Numbered from the stretch's first letter, positions 24,383 to 34,250 are shown. The stretch: 64,000 nucleotides of DNA from Salinivibrio kushneri (GCF_005280275.1 NZ_CP040021.1:645001-709000), one strand, 5' to 3'. Notes: generated from the sequence alone by a model not told the origin. Program-made: numbers and translations.

Positions 24383-25424
24383 TAGGGGTCTGTCTAACAG
24401 CTTGTTGCATACGTGCCATCGCCTGGGTCAGCGCTGGCGAGGTATCACCGTGCAAACGGCTAAGCAGTGCGCCGCGAAGCGGTGGCAGCATCACAAGATC
24501 GGCATAGATTTGTTGAAATAGTGCCGTATCGTGCTGATCGGCAAGCGCAATCAAAAAGCGATCCAGCACGGTGTCGTCCGTTAAACTCTCCCAACAGCGC
24601 CCTGCAATCGCAACAAAAATCTCGCGATGGTGTAGTTCGGGTTTGTCCAGCACGGCCGCGATCAAATGATGACGCGTAGCTGTTGGGGCACCCGCATGTG
24701 CGCGGAGTAAGGCGCTAACCAAGAAAAGATCCACTTCCTGAGCCTGACACATTTGGCTAAACATGTCGCGCACGCATGCCGCGAGCTTTTCATTGATTTG
24801 GCAATGCTCTAAGCAGCCCAGCAGGGCATACAGCGGCGTCGTTGGAAGATTGTTCAGCGCTTTGCGGATACGAGTGGCATTGTTTTGCTCGGCCATGCGT
24901 ACACAGGTATCAGCGAGCCCCTGCAGGCCAACCCCTTGCCAGTTATCCCAGCCAAGCTCGCCATTTAAATAATGTTGGGCATGATCATAATACTGGCTGG
25001 CTGGCCGGCCCAGTTGATAAGTCAATCTAGCATGAAACATTGCCATCTTGTCGTCGGTGGGAGTAAAGGTATAGGGGTTGTTGGCCAGTTTTTCACGTTG
25101 CTCTTTATTCGGTGTCGCGGTTAGGCGCTCGCCCATGGCCGCGCTGACATACTGCAAAAAGTCTCCCATTGCGGTGTGGTTGAGCAAGCCCCGCTCATCA
25201 AGAGGCATTTTTAAAAACCATACCCAAGGGGCACCCCCTGGTGGCCAGAAAGCGACAGCTATGTGGGCATGTTGACGCAAGGGATGAGGGTAAGGCTGTT
25301 GATTGGCCTCAACCGCGCGAAAGGTCGTTTCATCCAGCTGACAAACACGACGACCTAAGTCGTAAACACTGAATTGGCAATCGGCGTGGTCAAATAGGGC
25401 GCTGAGGGCGTGAACCGTTTCCAT
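24372..25424 (-). CDS. DUF3549 family protein
   Basis: A cytoplasmic protein of 350 residues in the DUF3549 family, common in vibrios and Shewanella at the yqcC-truC locus. It opens METVHALSALFDHADCQFSVYDLGRRV and has VAFWPPGGAPWVWFLKMPLDE; the C-terminal half is all-helical and may form HEAT-like repeats (my inference). No catalytic motif is visible. It is divergent from yqcC and coupled to DUF3301. Confidence 0.82.
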   Translation of the reverse strand: METVHALSALFDHADCQFSVYDLGRRVCQLDETTFRAVEANQQPYPHPLRQHAHIAVAFWPPGGAPWVWFLKMPLDERGLLNHTAMGDFLQYVSAAMGERLTATPNKEQREKLANNPYTFTPTDDKMAMFHARLTYQLGRPASQYYDHAQHYLNGELGWDNWQGVGLQGLADTCVRMAEQNNATRIRKALNNLPTTPLYALLGCLEHCQINEKLAACVRDMFSQMCQAQEVDLFLVSALLRAHAGAPTATRHHLIAAVLDKPELHHREIFVAIAGRCWESLTDDTVLDRFLIALADQHDTALFQQIYADLVMLPPLRGALLSRLHGDTSPALTQAMARMQQAVRQTPNDH

Positions 25425-25563
25425 GATGTCCGCTCTTGGTTATCGCTTAATGCGCGCGAGTATATCAGTTTTTACCGGTGAGATGCTTGCCGAGTTGATG
25501 TTGTCTTGGCTGGGAACGTGCTATGCTTCGCGGTTTCTAATTTGATTAATGATGAGGTTGTCA

Positions 25564-25881
25564 ATGACTCTTCACCAACAATGTGAGCAACTTCTTGATG
25601 AACTCGAACAGTTGCTCGACGCCTGTGATCTGCTCCAATCCGAGCCACCATCATCTAAACGACTAGCCAGTACCGAGCCGTTTGCGGTGGATACGCTTGA
25701 TTGCCATGAGTGGCTACAGTGGATCTTTTTACCCAAAATGCGTGCCTTGGTTGTTGCTCGCCAGCCGTTGCCAAGCAATTTTGAAATCGCCCCCTATGTG
25801 GAAGAAGCGATGAAAGAACATCAAGGGGCGACGGCGGTGGTCAAAGTGACTTATCGTATTGACGCGCTGTTAACCCAATGA
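25564..25881 (+). CDS. yqcC: YqcC family protein (DUF446)
   Basis: A small helical protein (105 residues) of unknown function, gene partner of truC across gamma-proteobacteria. It has the family blocks PFAVDTLDCHEWLQWIFLPKM and NFEIAPYVEEAM. ATG 25564 is chosen over 25549 because GAGG lies 6 nt upstream. The stop overlaps the truC start (ATGA). Confidence 0.88.
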   Translation: MTLHQQCEQLLDELEQLLDACDLLQSEPPSSKRLASTEPFAVDTLDCHEWLQWIFLPKMRALVVARQPLPSNFEIAPYVEEAMKEHQGATAVVKVTYRIDALLTQ

Positions 25882-26630
25882 TGAGTGAACAACCTTTATC
25901 TATTTTATACCGTGATGCGTCGTTGGTTGTGGTGAATAAGCCCGCAGGGATGCTGGTCCATCGTTCGTGGCTAGATAAAGGGGAAACACGCTTTGTGATG
26001 CAGACATTGAGGGATCAGATCGGTCAGCATGTTTATCCTTTACACCGGCTTGATAAACCCACCTCCGGGGTCTTAGTTTTTGCGCTTTCTCGCGAAGTGG
26101 CATCCTTGATGATGCCTCAGTTTGCGCAAGGGCAGATAAAAAAAGCCTACTATGCGGTGGTCAGAGGCTGGATCACAGAGCCCGGTCGACTCGATTACCC
26201 ACTGGTGGAAGAGCAAGACAAGATCGCGGACAAAGACGCGAGCCAGACACCGACGGCCAAGCCGGCCGTGACGGACTATCAACCACTGGCATCGGTGGAG
26301 CTTCCTATCGCAACGGGGCGGTATGCGACCAGCCGCTATAGCCTGGTGGCGATGCAGCCGCAAACGGGAAGAAAACACCAATTACGTCGTCATATGCATC
26401 ACCTCAGCCATCCGATTATTGGCGATACTACCCATGGCGACGGGAGACACAATCGTGTTTTCCGCGAGCACTTTCACTGCCATCAGCTGTTACTTCATGC
26501 TAGCGAGATACAGTTTATCCATCCCGTTAGCGCTGAGACGGTCAAGGTACAGGCACCGTTCGATACTAGGTGGCAGCATGTTCTATCGGCACTGGAGTGG
26601 GATGTGCCTGGCATCACCTATTCGGAGTAA
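25878..26630 (+). CDS. truC: tRNA pseudouridine(65) synthase TruC
   Basis: RluA-family enzyme that makes pseudouridine at position 65 of several tRNAs. At 250 residues it has the catalytic motif HRLDKPTSG with Asp59, and later GRKHQLRRHMHHLSHPIIGD, typical of the family. No S4 domain is present, which fits TruC. It is coupled to yqcC by overlap, as in E. coli (yqcC-truC). A second start at 25881 is equally possible. It is convergent with yaeH. Confidence 0.92.
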   Translation: MMSEQPLSILYRDASLVVVNKPAGMLVHRSWLDKGETRFVMQTLRDQIGQHVYPLHRLDKPTSGVLVFALSREVASLMMPQFAQGQIKKAYYAVVRGWITEPGRLDYPLVEEQDKIADKDASQTPTAKPAVTDYQPLASVELPIATGRYATSRYSLVAMQPQTGRKHQLRRHMHHLSHPIIGDTTHGDGRHNRVFREHFHCHQLLLHASEIQFIHPVSAETVKVQAPFDTRWQHVLSALEWDVPGITYSE

Positions 26631-26693
26631 ATCGCCCCGTGTCGGTAATCCCTTGCAGGCCGCACCTTGCAGGCCGCTCCCCCATAGGTTGTG

Positions 26694-27071
26694 TTAGAGC
26701 TTATCTAGCTCGGCTTCGATTTCGGCAATCTTACTAGCAACCACTTTTTCCAGATGACGGAGATCGGTGAGTACCTTTTGCTTCACGTCTTGCTCTGTTT
26801 GCTCGTGCTGAACGATACGATCCAGTTCATCGATCACCAGAGACAGGCTGCGATTGATCTCAGTGACTTCTCGAGACCGGCCGGTGCCGCTGTCGACAAC
26901 CACATTTTTCCGCTGGCGTGGATACTTAAACTTCATGCTTCGCGCAAAAAGATCGCCCTTTTGCTTGCTGAAGTAGACTTTGAGCGTGTCATAACTGGCT
27001 TCTTGACGCAGTGAATAACGCTCAATTTTTTCCGGATGTTCAATGCCAATGTTTTTCAACTGCTGATACAT
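26694..27071 (-). CDS. yaeH: DUF3461 protein YaeH
   Basis: A conserved small protein of 125 residues (E. coli YaeH 128). The N-terminal [25 protein letters not shown] and [14 protein letters not shown] are diagnostic. The C-terminus is a coiled-coil-like helix. I chose ATG 27071, which has GAGGTG upstream; the longer frame to 27113 has no family match. Function unknown. It lies downstream of glnD, near which yaeH is also found in E. coli. Confidence 0.9.
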   Translation of the reverse strand: MYQQLKNIGIEHPEKIERYSLRQEASYDTLKVYFSKQKGDLFARSMKFKYPRQRKNVVVDSGTGRSREVTEINRSLSLVIDELDRIVQHEQTEQDVKQKVLTDLRHLEKVVASKIAEIEAELDKL

Positions 27072-27149
27072 AGCCACCTCATGGTTGAATGTTGCCTCTA
27101 TTAAGCGACGCACTCATTGTCGCTTTGCATGATTGATAGGGGGCGCTTG

Positions 27150-29768
27150 TTATTTGGCGCGCGCGAGCGCTTTTTCCAGTGCCGCTTTTAACTGTGCCTG
27201 ATGCTCGGAGGTTAATGCTTGGTTCTCTGCGTCGGTGACGATAAAAAAGTCTTCGGCGCGCTCACCAATGGTGGTGATTTTAGCGGCATGGACACTGACA
27301 TTTTGGCGCGCAAAGACAGCCCCCACCCGAGCCAGTAATCCTGGTGTGTCGAGTGCCACCAGCTCCATCAATGTGCGACGACCGTTTTTCGTGGGTAAGA
27401 AAAGGACCTGGGTTTTAACCGAAAAATGCTGAAGCTTTTGCGGGGCTCGCCGTTTGGGGATAGTCATTGTCCCGGTTTCTGCCAGTGCCTTGCTGACCCC
27501 TTCGATAATGCTTGGGTGACGGTCAAGAGGAATGGCCTCGTCATTTTGGTCTAGCACCATAAAGGTATCGAGGGCGTGACCATCTTTACTGGTCATCACT
27601 TGTGCATCATGGACGCTCAGGTTTTTCTTATCGAGTGCCGCCACCACGCGTGCAAACAAGCTGGGCCTATCTTGGCAGTAAACAAAAATCTCGGTCCCGC
27701 CACGGGTTGCTTTTTTACTGACCAGCACCAGTGGGGTGTCGCCGGCGTGATGAAGGAGATGTTCACTGTGCCAAGCAATTTGTTTGTGGGTATGGCGCAG
27801 AAAGTAGTCCGCCTTAAAACGCTGCCATAAGACTTCTATATCCCTGGGACTATGGCCTTGTTTACGTAACATGGCAGCCGCTAAGTGTTTGTTATGACGA
27901 ATGCGTTCACGTACATCTGGTGGGTTTTCTAAGCCGCGGCGCAGTGCTTTTTGTGTCGAGTAATATAGCTCTGCGATCAGTGTGCGTTTCCAACTGTTCC
28001 ATAAATCTGGGTTGGTGGCATTGATGTCGGCCACGGTAAGACAAAGGAGAAGATCCAGCCGCTCTTCATCACGCACCTCTTTGGCAAAGTCAGTAATCAC
28101 ATCAGGATCATAAATATCACGGCGCTGCGCGGTGACGGACATCAGTAAGTGGTTACGGACGAGCCAGCTGACAATGTTTGCTTCTGGTTTGGATAAACCA
28201 TGCTCTAAACAAAAATCATGCGATTCAATGGCGCCAATCTCGCTATGATCGCCACCGCGCCCCTTGCCAATGTCATGAAAAATGGCCGCAATCAGTAAAA
28301 GCTCGCGGCGTGCTAGGCGGGGGAAGACATCACAACAAATGGGATGGCGATCTCGGTTGGCCTCGTCATCAAACAAGCGCATATGTTTGAGTAGGCGAAT
28401 GGTATGTTCGTCGACGGTATAGACATGAAACAAGTCAAATTGCATTTGGCCGACAATTTGACTCCACTGCGGCAGGTAGGCGGACATCACCCCGTGGCGG
28501 TGCATTAAACCAAACGCTTTGTGCAGCGCATTGGGGTGACGAACCAAGGCCATGAATTTTTCACGTGCGTCTTCTTGCTGACACAAAAAGTGATTGAGTC
28601 GACGTCTTGCTGTACGCAATTGCCGCAGGGTAGGCGCCGCAATCGCTTCAATCGAGGTGTCGTTAGCGATATGCAGCATCATATCGAGAATGGTTTCCGG
28701 TCGCGCTTGAAATAGCGCGGGTTTACGCGCTTCGATGGTGCGTCCGCAGCGCTGAAAATCGTCACTTAACACCTCAACGTCACCCGTGCGGCCATTGTCG
28801 ATGATCACTTGATCAAAGATTTGTAGCAGCATTTTGTTAAGCTCGCCGACGCGTCCAAGCGTGCGGAAGAAGTCTTTCATCATAGTTTCGACTGCACGGT
28901 TGCCTTCACCACGATAGCCAAGCAGCTCCGCGACCGATGTTTGGTGTGCAAAGGTCAGGCGGTTGTCGTAACGGCGCAGCTCAAGGTGAAGCGCAAAGCG
29001 AATACGCCACAATACGTTTTGACACTCATTGAGTTCGCGAAATTCCGCGTCGGTCAAAAAGCCAAAGTCGCTCATCTCTCGTAAGCTGGTGGCGCCAAAG
29101 TGACGGCGCGCAATCCAAGACAAGGTATGGATGTCTCTCAGACTGCCAGGGCTGAGTTTCAAATCAGGCTCAAGCTTGTAGGCCGTATCATGGTAGCGGC
29201 GATGACGCGCTTTTTGCTCGTCGACTTTGGCTCGATAAAAGCGCTCACTGGGCCAAAAACTGTCATCATGCACGCGCGCTTCAAGCGCCTCAAAAAGCTG
29301 AGCGTCACCACATAATAAGCGAGATTCTTGCAAGTTGGTGGCGACAGTCAAATCGTCCAGCCCAACACGAATGCACTCGTCGACGGTGCGTACACTGTGG
29401 CCGACTTCAAGCTTTAAATCCCATAAGAGGGTCAGCAGATCGCTTAAACGTTGTTGCTGATGGGTATCCAGTGGGGATTGGCAAAGTAGGAGTAAATCGA
29501 TATCCGACAGGGGGTGCAGCTCACGCCGGCCGTATCCCCCTACCGCGACGAGAGCAAGTGAGGTTTGTGCAAACCCAAAGTGATGCCACAAGCGCGCCAA
29601 TAAGGCATCCATATAATCGGTGCGCAGGTATACCAATTCCGCCACAGGGACATTGGCCAAAAAGTCCTGTTTTTGCTGCTCAAGCAATTGCTGGAATTGG
29701 GCTTTTAGGGTAATGGGGTCGAGCTGATCATCCCCGAGATGTTGTGGCGTAATCACTGTGTCTGTCAT
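27150..29768 (-). CDS. glnD: [Protein-PII] uridylyltransferase / UMP-removing enzyme GlnD
   Basis: The nitrogen sensor that uridylylates PII proteins when glutamine is low and removes UMP when glutamine is high. At 872 residues it has the full domain set: a nucleotidyltransferase with GGYGRREL and SDIDLLLL (residues 77-95), the HD hydrolase motif FHDIGKGRGGDHSE (His498, Asp499) and two ACT domains near 690-770 and 800-870 that bind glutamine. It follows map on the same strand, with a terminator between them. Confidence 0.96.
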   Translation of the reverse strand: MTDTVITPQHLGDDQLDPITLKAQFQQLLEQQKQDFLANVPVAELVYLRTDYMDALLARLWHHFGFAQTSLALVAVGGYGRRELHPLSDIDLLLLCQSPLDTHQQQRLSDLLTLLWDLKLEVGHSVRTVDECIRVGLDDLTVATNLQESRLLCGDAQLFEALEARVHDDSFWPSERFYRAKVDEQKARHRRYHDTAYKLEPDLKLSPGSLRDIHTLSWIARRHFGATSLREMSDFGFLTDAEFRELNECQNVLWRIRFALHLELRRYDNRLTFAHQTSVAELLGYRGEGNRAVETMMKDFFRTLGRVGELNKMLLQIFDQVIIDNGRTGDVEVLSDDFQRCGRTIEARKPALFQARPETILDMMLHIANDTSIEAIAAPTLRQLRTARRRLNHFLCQQEDAREKFMALVRHPNALHKAFGLMHRHGVMSAYLPQWSQIVGQMQFDLFHVYTVDEHTIRLLKHMRLFDDEANRDRHPICCDVFPRLARRELLLIAAIFHDIGKGRGGDHSEIGAIESHDFCLEHGLSKPEANIVSWLVRNHLLMSVTAQRRDIYDPDVITDFAKEVRDEERLDLLLCLTVADINATNPDLWNSWKRTLIAELYYSTQKALRRGLENPPDVRERIRHNKHLAAAMLRKQGHSPRDIEVLWQRFKADYFLRHTHKQIAWHSEHLLHHAGDTPLVLVSKKATRGGTEIFVYCQDRPSLFARVVAALDKKNLSVHDAQVMTSKDGHALDTFMVLDQNDEAIPLDRHPSIIEGVSKALAETGTMTIPKRRAPQKLQHFSVKTQVLFLPTKNGRRTLMELVALDTPGLLARVGAVFARQNVSVHAAKITTIGERAEDFFIVTDAENQALTSEHQAQLKAALEKALARAK

Positions 29769-29783
29769 GGTGATCCTTTGCGC

Positions 29784-29812
29784 AAAAAAAAGCCGGAGCG
29801 AAGCCGGCTTTT
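29784..29812 (-). terminator. Terminator between map and glnD
   Basis: Stem AAGCCGG (29790-29796) / CCGGCTT (29804-29810), followed on the minus strand by a run of eight T (29791-29784). It sits 10 nt past the map stop and just before glnD, so glnD likely relies on read-through or its own promoter inside this gap. Confidence 0.75.
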
Positions 29813-29822
29813 ATGGGTTGGA

Positions 29823-30617
29823 TTAGTGGTTGATGTAACGCGGGAGGCTCTCTTCCTCTCTCAGCGTTAATACCTCGACCCCAGTCTCGGTCACCAGTAG
29901 CGTATGCTCCCACTGGGCCGATTTCTTACCGTCGATGGTATACACCGTCCAGCCGTCGTCTTCATCAAGCACGGTACCGTATTTACCTGCATTAATCATA
30001 GGCTCGATGGTGAAGCACATGCCAGGTTTGAGTACAGTGCGATCATTATTTTTGTAGTGCACCACTTGAGGATCTTCATGGAAGCTCGCACCAATGCCAT
30101 GCCCACAGTACTCTTTAACGATCGAGTAGCGTGTATTGCTATTTTTAATGAATTTTTGAATGGCGGAGCCAAGCTCGCCCACGGTTGCCCCGGGTTTGAC
30201 CTTTTTGATCGCGTGATAGAGGCTTTCTTGTGTGACACGACATAGACGTTTGTCTTCCAAAGACACCTCACCGACTAAAAACATCTTTGAGGTGTCGCCA
30301 TGGTAGCCATCTTTGATCACAGTGACATCGATGTTGACGATATCGCCCTCTTGCAGCACATCGTCATCGTTCGGAATGCCATGGCAAACCACATGGTTAA
30401 TCGAGGTGCACATGGATTTGGGAAAACCATGATAATCCAAGGTGGCCGGTGTCGTGCCTTGCACTTCAGTCATATATTTGTGAGCAATGTCATCCAGCTC
30501 ACGGGTGGTGACGCCGGGTTTTACATGGTCGCCAAGCATGACGAGCACGTCGGACGCCAAGCGGCCAGCGACGCGCATTTTTTCAATTTCTTCTTCTGTT
30601 TTAATCGGGATTGTCAT
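29823..30617 (-). CDS. map: Methionine aminopeptidase, type I
   Basis: Removes the initiator methionine from nascent proteins; essential. At 264 residues (E. coli 264) it has the pita-bread fold motifs: HGIPNDDDVLQEGDIVNIDVTV with the first metal aspartates, GHGIGASFHEDPQV with the metal histidine, and IEPMINAG. It is divergent from rpsB, the same arrangement as in E. coli. A weak GAGAAAG precedes the ATG. Confidence 0.95.
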   Translation of the reverse strand: MTIPIKTEEEIEKMRVAGRLASDVLVMLGDHVKPGVTTRELDDIAHKYMTEVQGTTPATLDYHGFPKSMCTSINHVVCHGIPNDDDVLQEGDIVNIDVTVIKDGYHGDTSKMFLVGEVSLEDKRLCRVTQESLYHAIKKVKPGATVGELGSAIQKFIKNSNTRYSIVKEYCGHGIGASFHEDPQVVHYKNNDRTVLKPGMCFTIEPMINAGKYGTVLDEDDGWTVYTIDGKKSAQWEHTLLVTETGVEVLTLREEESLPRYINH

Positions 30618-30885
30618 TTTGCTTTCTCACTTTAATTTGGGTCGCTCAATGATGACGATGAGAACGAGAGCCGGATCTTTTCACGCTCGGTATCATCGAG
30701 CACAGCCGCTCAGAGCTGCTACGCTTGTCGCAGCGACTGAGGTGAGCAGCCGTATGATCGTGGTGCTATGGTACCAAGCCATCTGCGTTCTGGAAACCAA
30801 AAGGGGCGGGATCCCGATGAGAGGCGGTGGCAACCAAGCTTGACCGAATGCGCAATATTGCTGGATTTTACTGGTGTTTTTGTGG
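30618..30885. other. map-rpsB divergent intergenic region
   Basis: About 270 bp without a gene, holding the map promoter side and the region upstream of the rpsB promoter. Several short GC-rich inverted repeats lie at 30690-30750. I recognise no further gene. Confidence 0.45.
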
Positions 30886-30899
30886 TATAAAGCGCGCCG
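30883..30899 (+). promoter_or_regulatory. Extended -10 promoter of rpsB-tsf
   Basis: TGG followed by TATAAA (30886-30891) forms an extended -10 element. The next bases, GCGCGCC, are a GC-rich discriminator, a hallmark of stringently controlled ribosomal promoters. No strong -35 is seen at the usual distance. Confidence 0.6.
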
Positions 30900-31064
30900 A
30901 AAACCGTCATTGTGATCAATCTGGCTGAGCTGGGTTTCAGTTTGATGGTCTTCACTCAACATTTTTTATTTTAAATCACACACATATCGACACATTGACC
31001 GGGGTGCCCTCAAGCGGGTCGGTGGATGGGATATGTGGAGGCCTAACCCCAAGAGGAAATTATC
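30899..31064 (+). ncRNA. rpsB leader RNA (t44/tff, S2-type leader)
   Basis: Long 5' leader of rpsB. The last 80 nt, with GGGGTGCC, GGTCGGTGGATGGGATATG, TGGAGGCC, TAACCCC and AGAGGAAAT, correspond by position and character to the conserved leader known in E. coli as t44/tff. That leader is bound by protein S2 for feedback control of rpsB-tsf. The promoter at 30883-30899 sets the 5' end; the S2 interaction is inferred from E. coli. Confidence 0.65.
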
Positions 31065-31793
31065 ATGGCTACTGTTTCAATGCGCGACATGCTCAAGGCG
31101 GGCGTACACTTCGGTCACCAAACTCGTTACTGGAACCCAAAAATGAAGCCTTTCATCTTTGGTTCACGTAACAAGGTGCACATCATCAACCTTGAGAAAA
31201 CTGTACCAATGTTTAACGATGCTTTGGCTGAACTGTCAAAAATCGGTGAGCGTAAAGGTAAAGTCCTGTTCGTTGGTACTAAGCGCGCAGCAAGCGAAGC
31301 GGTAAAAGCGGCAGCAGAAAACTGCGAGCAGTTTTATGTAAGCAACCGTTGGTTGGGCGGCATGCTCACTAACTGGAAAACCGTTCGTACATCTATCAAG
31401 CGTCTGAAAGACCTGGAAACTCAGTCTACTGACGGTACGTTTGAGAAGCTGACCAAGAAAGAAGCACTGATGTACACCCGTGAGATGGAAAAGCTCGACA
31501 AATCACTGGGTGGTATCAAAAACATGAACGGCCTGCCTGATGCAATGTTCGTTATCGATGCGGATCACGAGCACATTGCCATCAAAGAAGCGAACAACCT
31601 GGGTATCCCAGTATTTGCAGTGGTAGATACTAACTCTAACCCAGACGGCGTTGACCACGTCATTCCAGGTAACGATGACGCAATCCGCGCTATCCAGCTT
31701 TACCTGAATGCCGCGTCTGACGCTTACAAAGAAGGCCGTAGCCAAGACATCGTTGCGCAAGCAGAAGACGAGCTGGTTGAAGTCGCTGAATAA
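31065..31793 (+). CDS. rpsB: 30S ribosomal protein S2
   Basis: Universal small-subunit protein, 242 residues. N-terminus [33 protein letters not shown] is diagnostic. Codon use is strongly biased, as expected for high expression. The leader carries an AGAGGAAAT ribosome site. It heads the rpsB-tsf-pyrH-frr cluster and is separated from tsf by a hairpin terminator at 31866-31894. That hairpin probably lowers, but does not stop, read-through to tsf. Confidence 0.98.
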   Translation: MATVSMRDMLKAGVHFGHQTRYWNPKMKPFIFGSRNKVHIINLEKTVPMFNDALAELSKIGERKGKVLFVGTKRAASEAVKAAAENCEQFYVSNRWLGGMLTNWKTVRTSIKRLKDLETQSTDGTFEKLTKKEALMYTREMEKLDKSLGGIKNMNGLPDAMFVIDADHEHIAIKEANNLGIPVFAVVDTNSNPDGVDHVIPGNDDAIRAIQLYLNAASDAYKEGRSQDIVAQAEDELVEVAE

Positions 31794-31865
31794 GACGACA
31801 GCTCCTTGTGAGCGTTCTTAGCCATCAGCGTGTCATCTTTCATGCTGTAAGCTAAGTATGGTTAG

Positions 31866-31894
31866 CAGGGGCCGATTTCGGGCCCCTGTTTTTT
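31866..31894 (+). terminator. Hairpin with T-run between rpsB and tsf
   Basis: CAGGGGCC (31866-31873) / GGCCCCTG (31881-31888) with a 7-nt loop, then six T. It has the form of a complete intrinsic terminator. Because rpsB and tsf are normally one operon, it probably acts as an attenuator. Confidence 0.8.
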
Positions 31895-31925
31895 ACCCAA
31901 ATAGTTTCGAATCGAGGATTGAACA

Positions 31926-32768
31926 ATGGCAACTGTTACCGCTGCCCTGGTTAAAGAACTTCGCGAGCGCACTGGCGCTGGCATGATGGAATGTAAAAAA
32001 GCACTGGTTGAAGCGAACGCAGATATCGAAGTAGCAATCGAGAACATGCGTAAGAGCGGTGCGGCAAAAGCAGCGAAGAAAGCTGGCCGTGTTGCTGCTG
32101 AAGGCGTGATCCTAGTGAAAGAAAACGAAGGCAAAGCTGCGATCGTTGAGATCAACTGTGAAACTGACTTCGTTGCAAAAGATGCAAACTTCGCAGAGTT
32201 TGCTGATCAAGTTGCTGAAGCCGCACTGGCTGAAGGCCTTGACATCGACGCGCTGAAAGAAAAATTTGAACAGCAGCGTGCTGACCTGGTTGCGAAAATC
32301 GGTGAAAACATGGATATCCGCCGTGTTTCATTCATCGAAGGCGAGAAAGTGGGTTCTTACCGTCACGGTGGTCGCATCGGTGTTATCGTTGCGGCAAAAG
32401 CGGACGAAGAAACCATCAAGCACGTGGCGATGCACATTGCCGCGTCTAAGCCTGACTATGTTAACCCTGAAGATGTACCTGCCGACGTGGTAGAGAAAGA
32501 AAAGCAAATTCAGGTTGATATCGCAATGGAATCAGGCAAGCCTGCTGAGATCGCAGAGAAAATGGTTGCTGGTCGCATGAAGAAATTCACCGGTGAAATT
32601 TCTCTGACAGGTCAAGCATTCGTCATGGACCCATCACAAACTGTGGGCCAAATGCTGAAAGAAAAAGGTGCCGAAGTGACCGACTTCATCCGCTTTGAAG
32701 TGGGCGAAGGCATCGAGAAAGAAGAAGTAGACTTTGCTGCAGAAGTTGCTGCGGCGCAACAAAGCTAA
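31926..32768 (+). CDS. tsf: Elongation factor Ts
   Basis: Guanine-nucleotide exchange factor for EF-Tu, 280 residues. The N-terminal [27 protein letters not shown] and the TDFVAKD motif that contacts EF-Tu are both present. Highly biased codon use matches rpsB. A GAGG ribosome site precedes the ATG. A GACCGCGG/CCGCGGTC hairpin (32782-32803) with a poor T-run follows the gene. Confidence 0.98.
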   Translation: MATVTAALVKELRERTGAGMMECKKALVEANADIEVAIENMRKSGAAKAAKKAGRVAAEGVILVKENEGKAAIVEINCETDFVAKDANFAEFADQVAEAALAEGLDIDALKEKFEQQRADLVAKIGENMDIRRVSFIEGEKVGSYRHGGRIGVIVAAKADEETIKHVAMHIAASKPDYVNPEDVPADVVEKEKQIQVDIAMESGKPAEIAEKMVAGRMKKFTGEISLTGQAFVMDPSQTVGQMLKEKGAEVTDFIRFEVGEGIEKEEVDFAAEVAAAQQS

Positions 32769-32781
32769 TTTTTCTGACTCA

Positions 32782-32803
32782 GACCGCGGTACTCGCCGCG
32801 GTC
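32782..32803 (+). promoter_or_regulatory. Hairpin between tsf and pyrH
   Basis: Perfect 8-bp stem GACCGCGG (32782-32789) / CCGCGGTC (32796-32803), followed by TTCC rather than a T-run. More likely a partial attenuator or mRNA-end stabiliser than a full terminator. Confidence 0.5.
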
Positions 32804-32850
32804 TTCCATAACCTTCTTCCCCAACGAGTGCCTAATAGAAAGGTAGTGAA

Positions 32851-33579
32851 ATGACCACAAATCCTAAGCCAGCTTATCAACGAATTTTACTTAAACTTAG
32901 CGGTGAAGCCCTGCAGGGCGATGATGGATTCGGGATTGATCCCGCTGTGCTAGATCGTATGGCACAAGAAATCAAAGAACTGGTCGAGCTGGGTGTTCAG
33001 GTGGGTTTGGTTATCGGTGGCGGTAATCTATTCCGGGGTGCTGGTCTTGCTGAGGCGGGAATGAACCGTGTTGTGGGCGATCACATGGGTATGTTAGCCA
33101 CCGTGATGAACGGGTTGGCAATGCGTGACGCACTTCATCGTGCCTATGTGAACGCGCGAGTGATGTCGGCCATTCCCTTGAATGGTGTATGTGATAGCTA
33201 TAATTGGGCAGAAGCGATTAGCCAGCTTCGCAATGGTCGTGTGGTGATATTCTCCGCCGGGACAGGTAACCCTTTCTTCACCACGGATTCAGCGGCCTGT
33301 TTACGCGGTATTGAAATCGAATCTGATATCGTGATTAAAGCAACCAAGGTCGATGGTGTGTACAGCGATGACCCAACCAAAAACCCAGATGCAACGCTTT
33401 ATGACTCGCTGACATACCAAGATGTGTTAGAAAAAGAGTTGAAAGTGATGGATTTGGCCGCATTTACGCTAGCACGTGATCATAAGCTGCCCCTTCGTGT
33501 CTTTAATATGAACAAGCCAGGTGCATTACGCCGTGTCGTGATGGGCGAGGCAGAAGGCACCTTGATCACTAACAGCTAA
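32851..33579 (+). CDS. pyrH: Uridylate kinase
   Basis: Phosphorylates UMP to UDP; the bacterial hexameric, GTP-activated enzyme. At 242 residues it has [11 protein letters not shown] at the start, [12 protein letters not shown] and [18 protein letters not shown], as in the amino-acid kinase family. An AAAGGTAG-type ribosome site precedes the ATG. It lies in the conserved tsf-pyrH-frr order. Confidence 0.97.
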   Translation: MTTNPKPAYQRILLKLSGEALQGDDGFGIDPAVLDRMAQEIKELVELGVQVGLVIGGGNLFRGAGLAEAGMNRVVGDHMGMLATVMNGLAMRDALHRAYVNARVMSAIPLNGVCDSYNWAEAISQLRNGRVVIFSAGTGNPFFTTDSAACLRGIEIESDIVIKATKVDGVYSDDPTKNPDATLYDSLTYQDVLEKELKVMDLAAFTLARDHKLPLRVFNMNKPGALRRVVMGEAEGTLITNS

Positions 33580-33632
33580 GCCGATATTGGTGGCATAATC
33601 TTACAAACTAATTCAATCGCAAGGATACTCCC

Positions 33633-34190
33633 GTGATTAATGACATAAAAGACGACGCCAAAGCGCGTATGGATAAAAGTGTAGACGCGCTAAAACACAC
33701 GCTAGGTAAATTGCGCACAGGCCGTGCCCACCCAAGCTTGCTTGAAGGGATCACGGTTGAGTACTACGGTGCACCGACCCCTTTGAATCAGCTGGCCTCT
33801 ATTGTTGCAGAAGATGCGCGTACGTTGGCGATCAGCGTGTACGACAAGCAAGTGACACAAGCGGTTGAAAAAGCAATCATGACCTCAGACTTGGGCCTCA
33901 ACCCAGCCTCTGCCGGCACAGTGATCCGTGTTCCTTTGCCCCCGTTGACCGAAGAGCGTCGCAAAGACATGGTGAAAGTGGTGCGTGCCGAAGGCGAGCA
34001 AGGTCGTGTAGCCATTCGTAACATTCGCCGTGATGCTAACAATGATCTTAAAGCGCTGCTTAAAGACAAAGAAATCTCTGAAGATGATGAGCGTCGCGCG
34101 CAAGATGACATTCAAAAGTTGACCGATGAAGCGGTCAAGAATGTTGATGCACTTCTTGATGCAAAAGAAAAAGAGTTGATGGAAGTCTAA
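33633..34190 (+). CDS. frr: Ribosome recycling factor
   Basis: Splits post-termination ribosomes together with EF-G. At 185 residues it starts at GTG 33633 with AAGGA 7 nt upstream. The N-terminus (start)[19 protein letters not shown] and later [10 protein letters not shown] and [19 protein letters not shown] are family signatures. It is closed by an intrinsic terminator at 34218-34250, before uppS. Confidence 0.97.
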   Translation: MINDIKDDAKARMDKSVDALKHTLGKLRTGRAHPSLLEGITVEYYGAPTPLNQLASIVAEDARTLAISVYDKQVTQAVEKAIMTSDLGLNPASAGTVIRVPLPPLTEERRKDMVKVVRAEGEQGRVAIRNIRRDANNDLKALLKDKEISEDDERRAQDDIQKLTDEAVKNVDALLDAKEKELMEV

Positions 34191-34217
34191 ATCTCATTAG
34201 ACTTTACCGCCGATGCT

Positions 34218-34250
34218 AAAGCGCTGTGCGTGCAGTACAGCGCTTTTTAT
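34218..34250 (+). terminator. Terminator between frr and uppS
   Basis: AAAGCGCTGT (34218-34227) / ACAGCGCTTT (34237-34246), a perfect 10-bp stem, followed by TTATTT. The uppS ribosome site begins only 7 nt later, so the hairpin may also affect uppS translation. Confidence 0.75.

Noticed and set aside
26651-26677. Tandem copies of CCTTGCAGGCCGC
   Set aside because: Only two 13-nt copies between convergent genes; too short to call an element, likely slippage.
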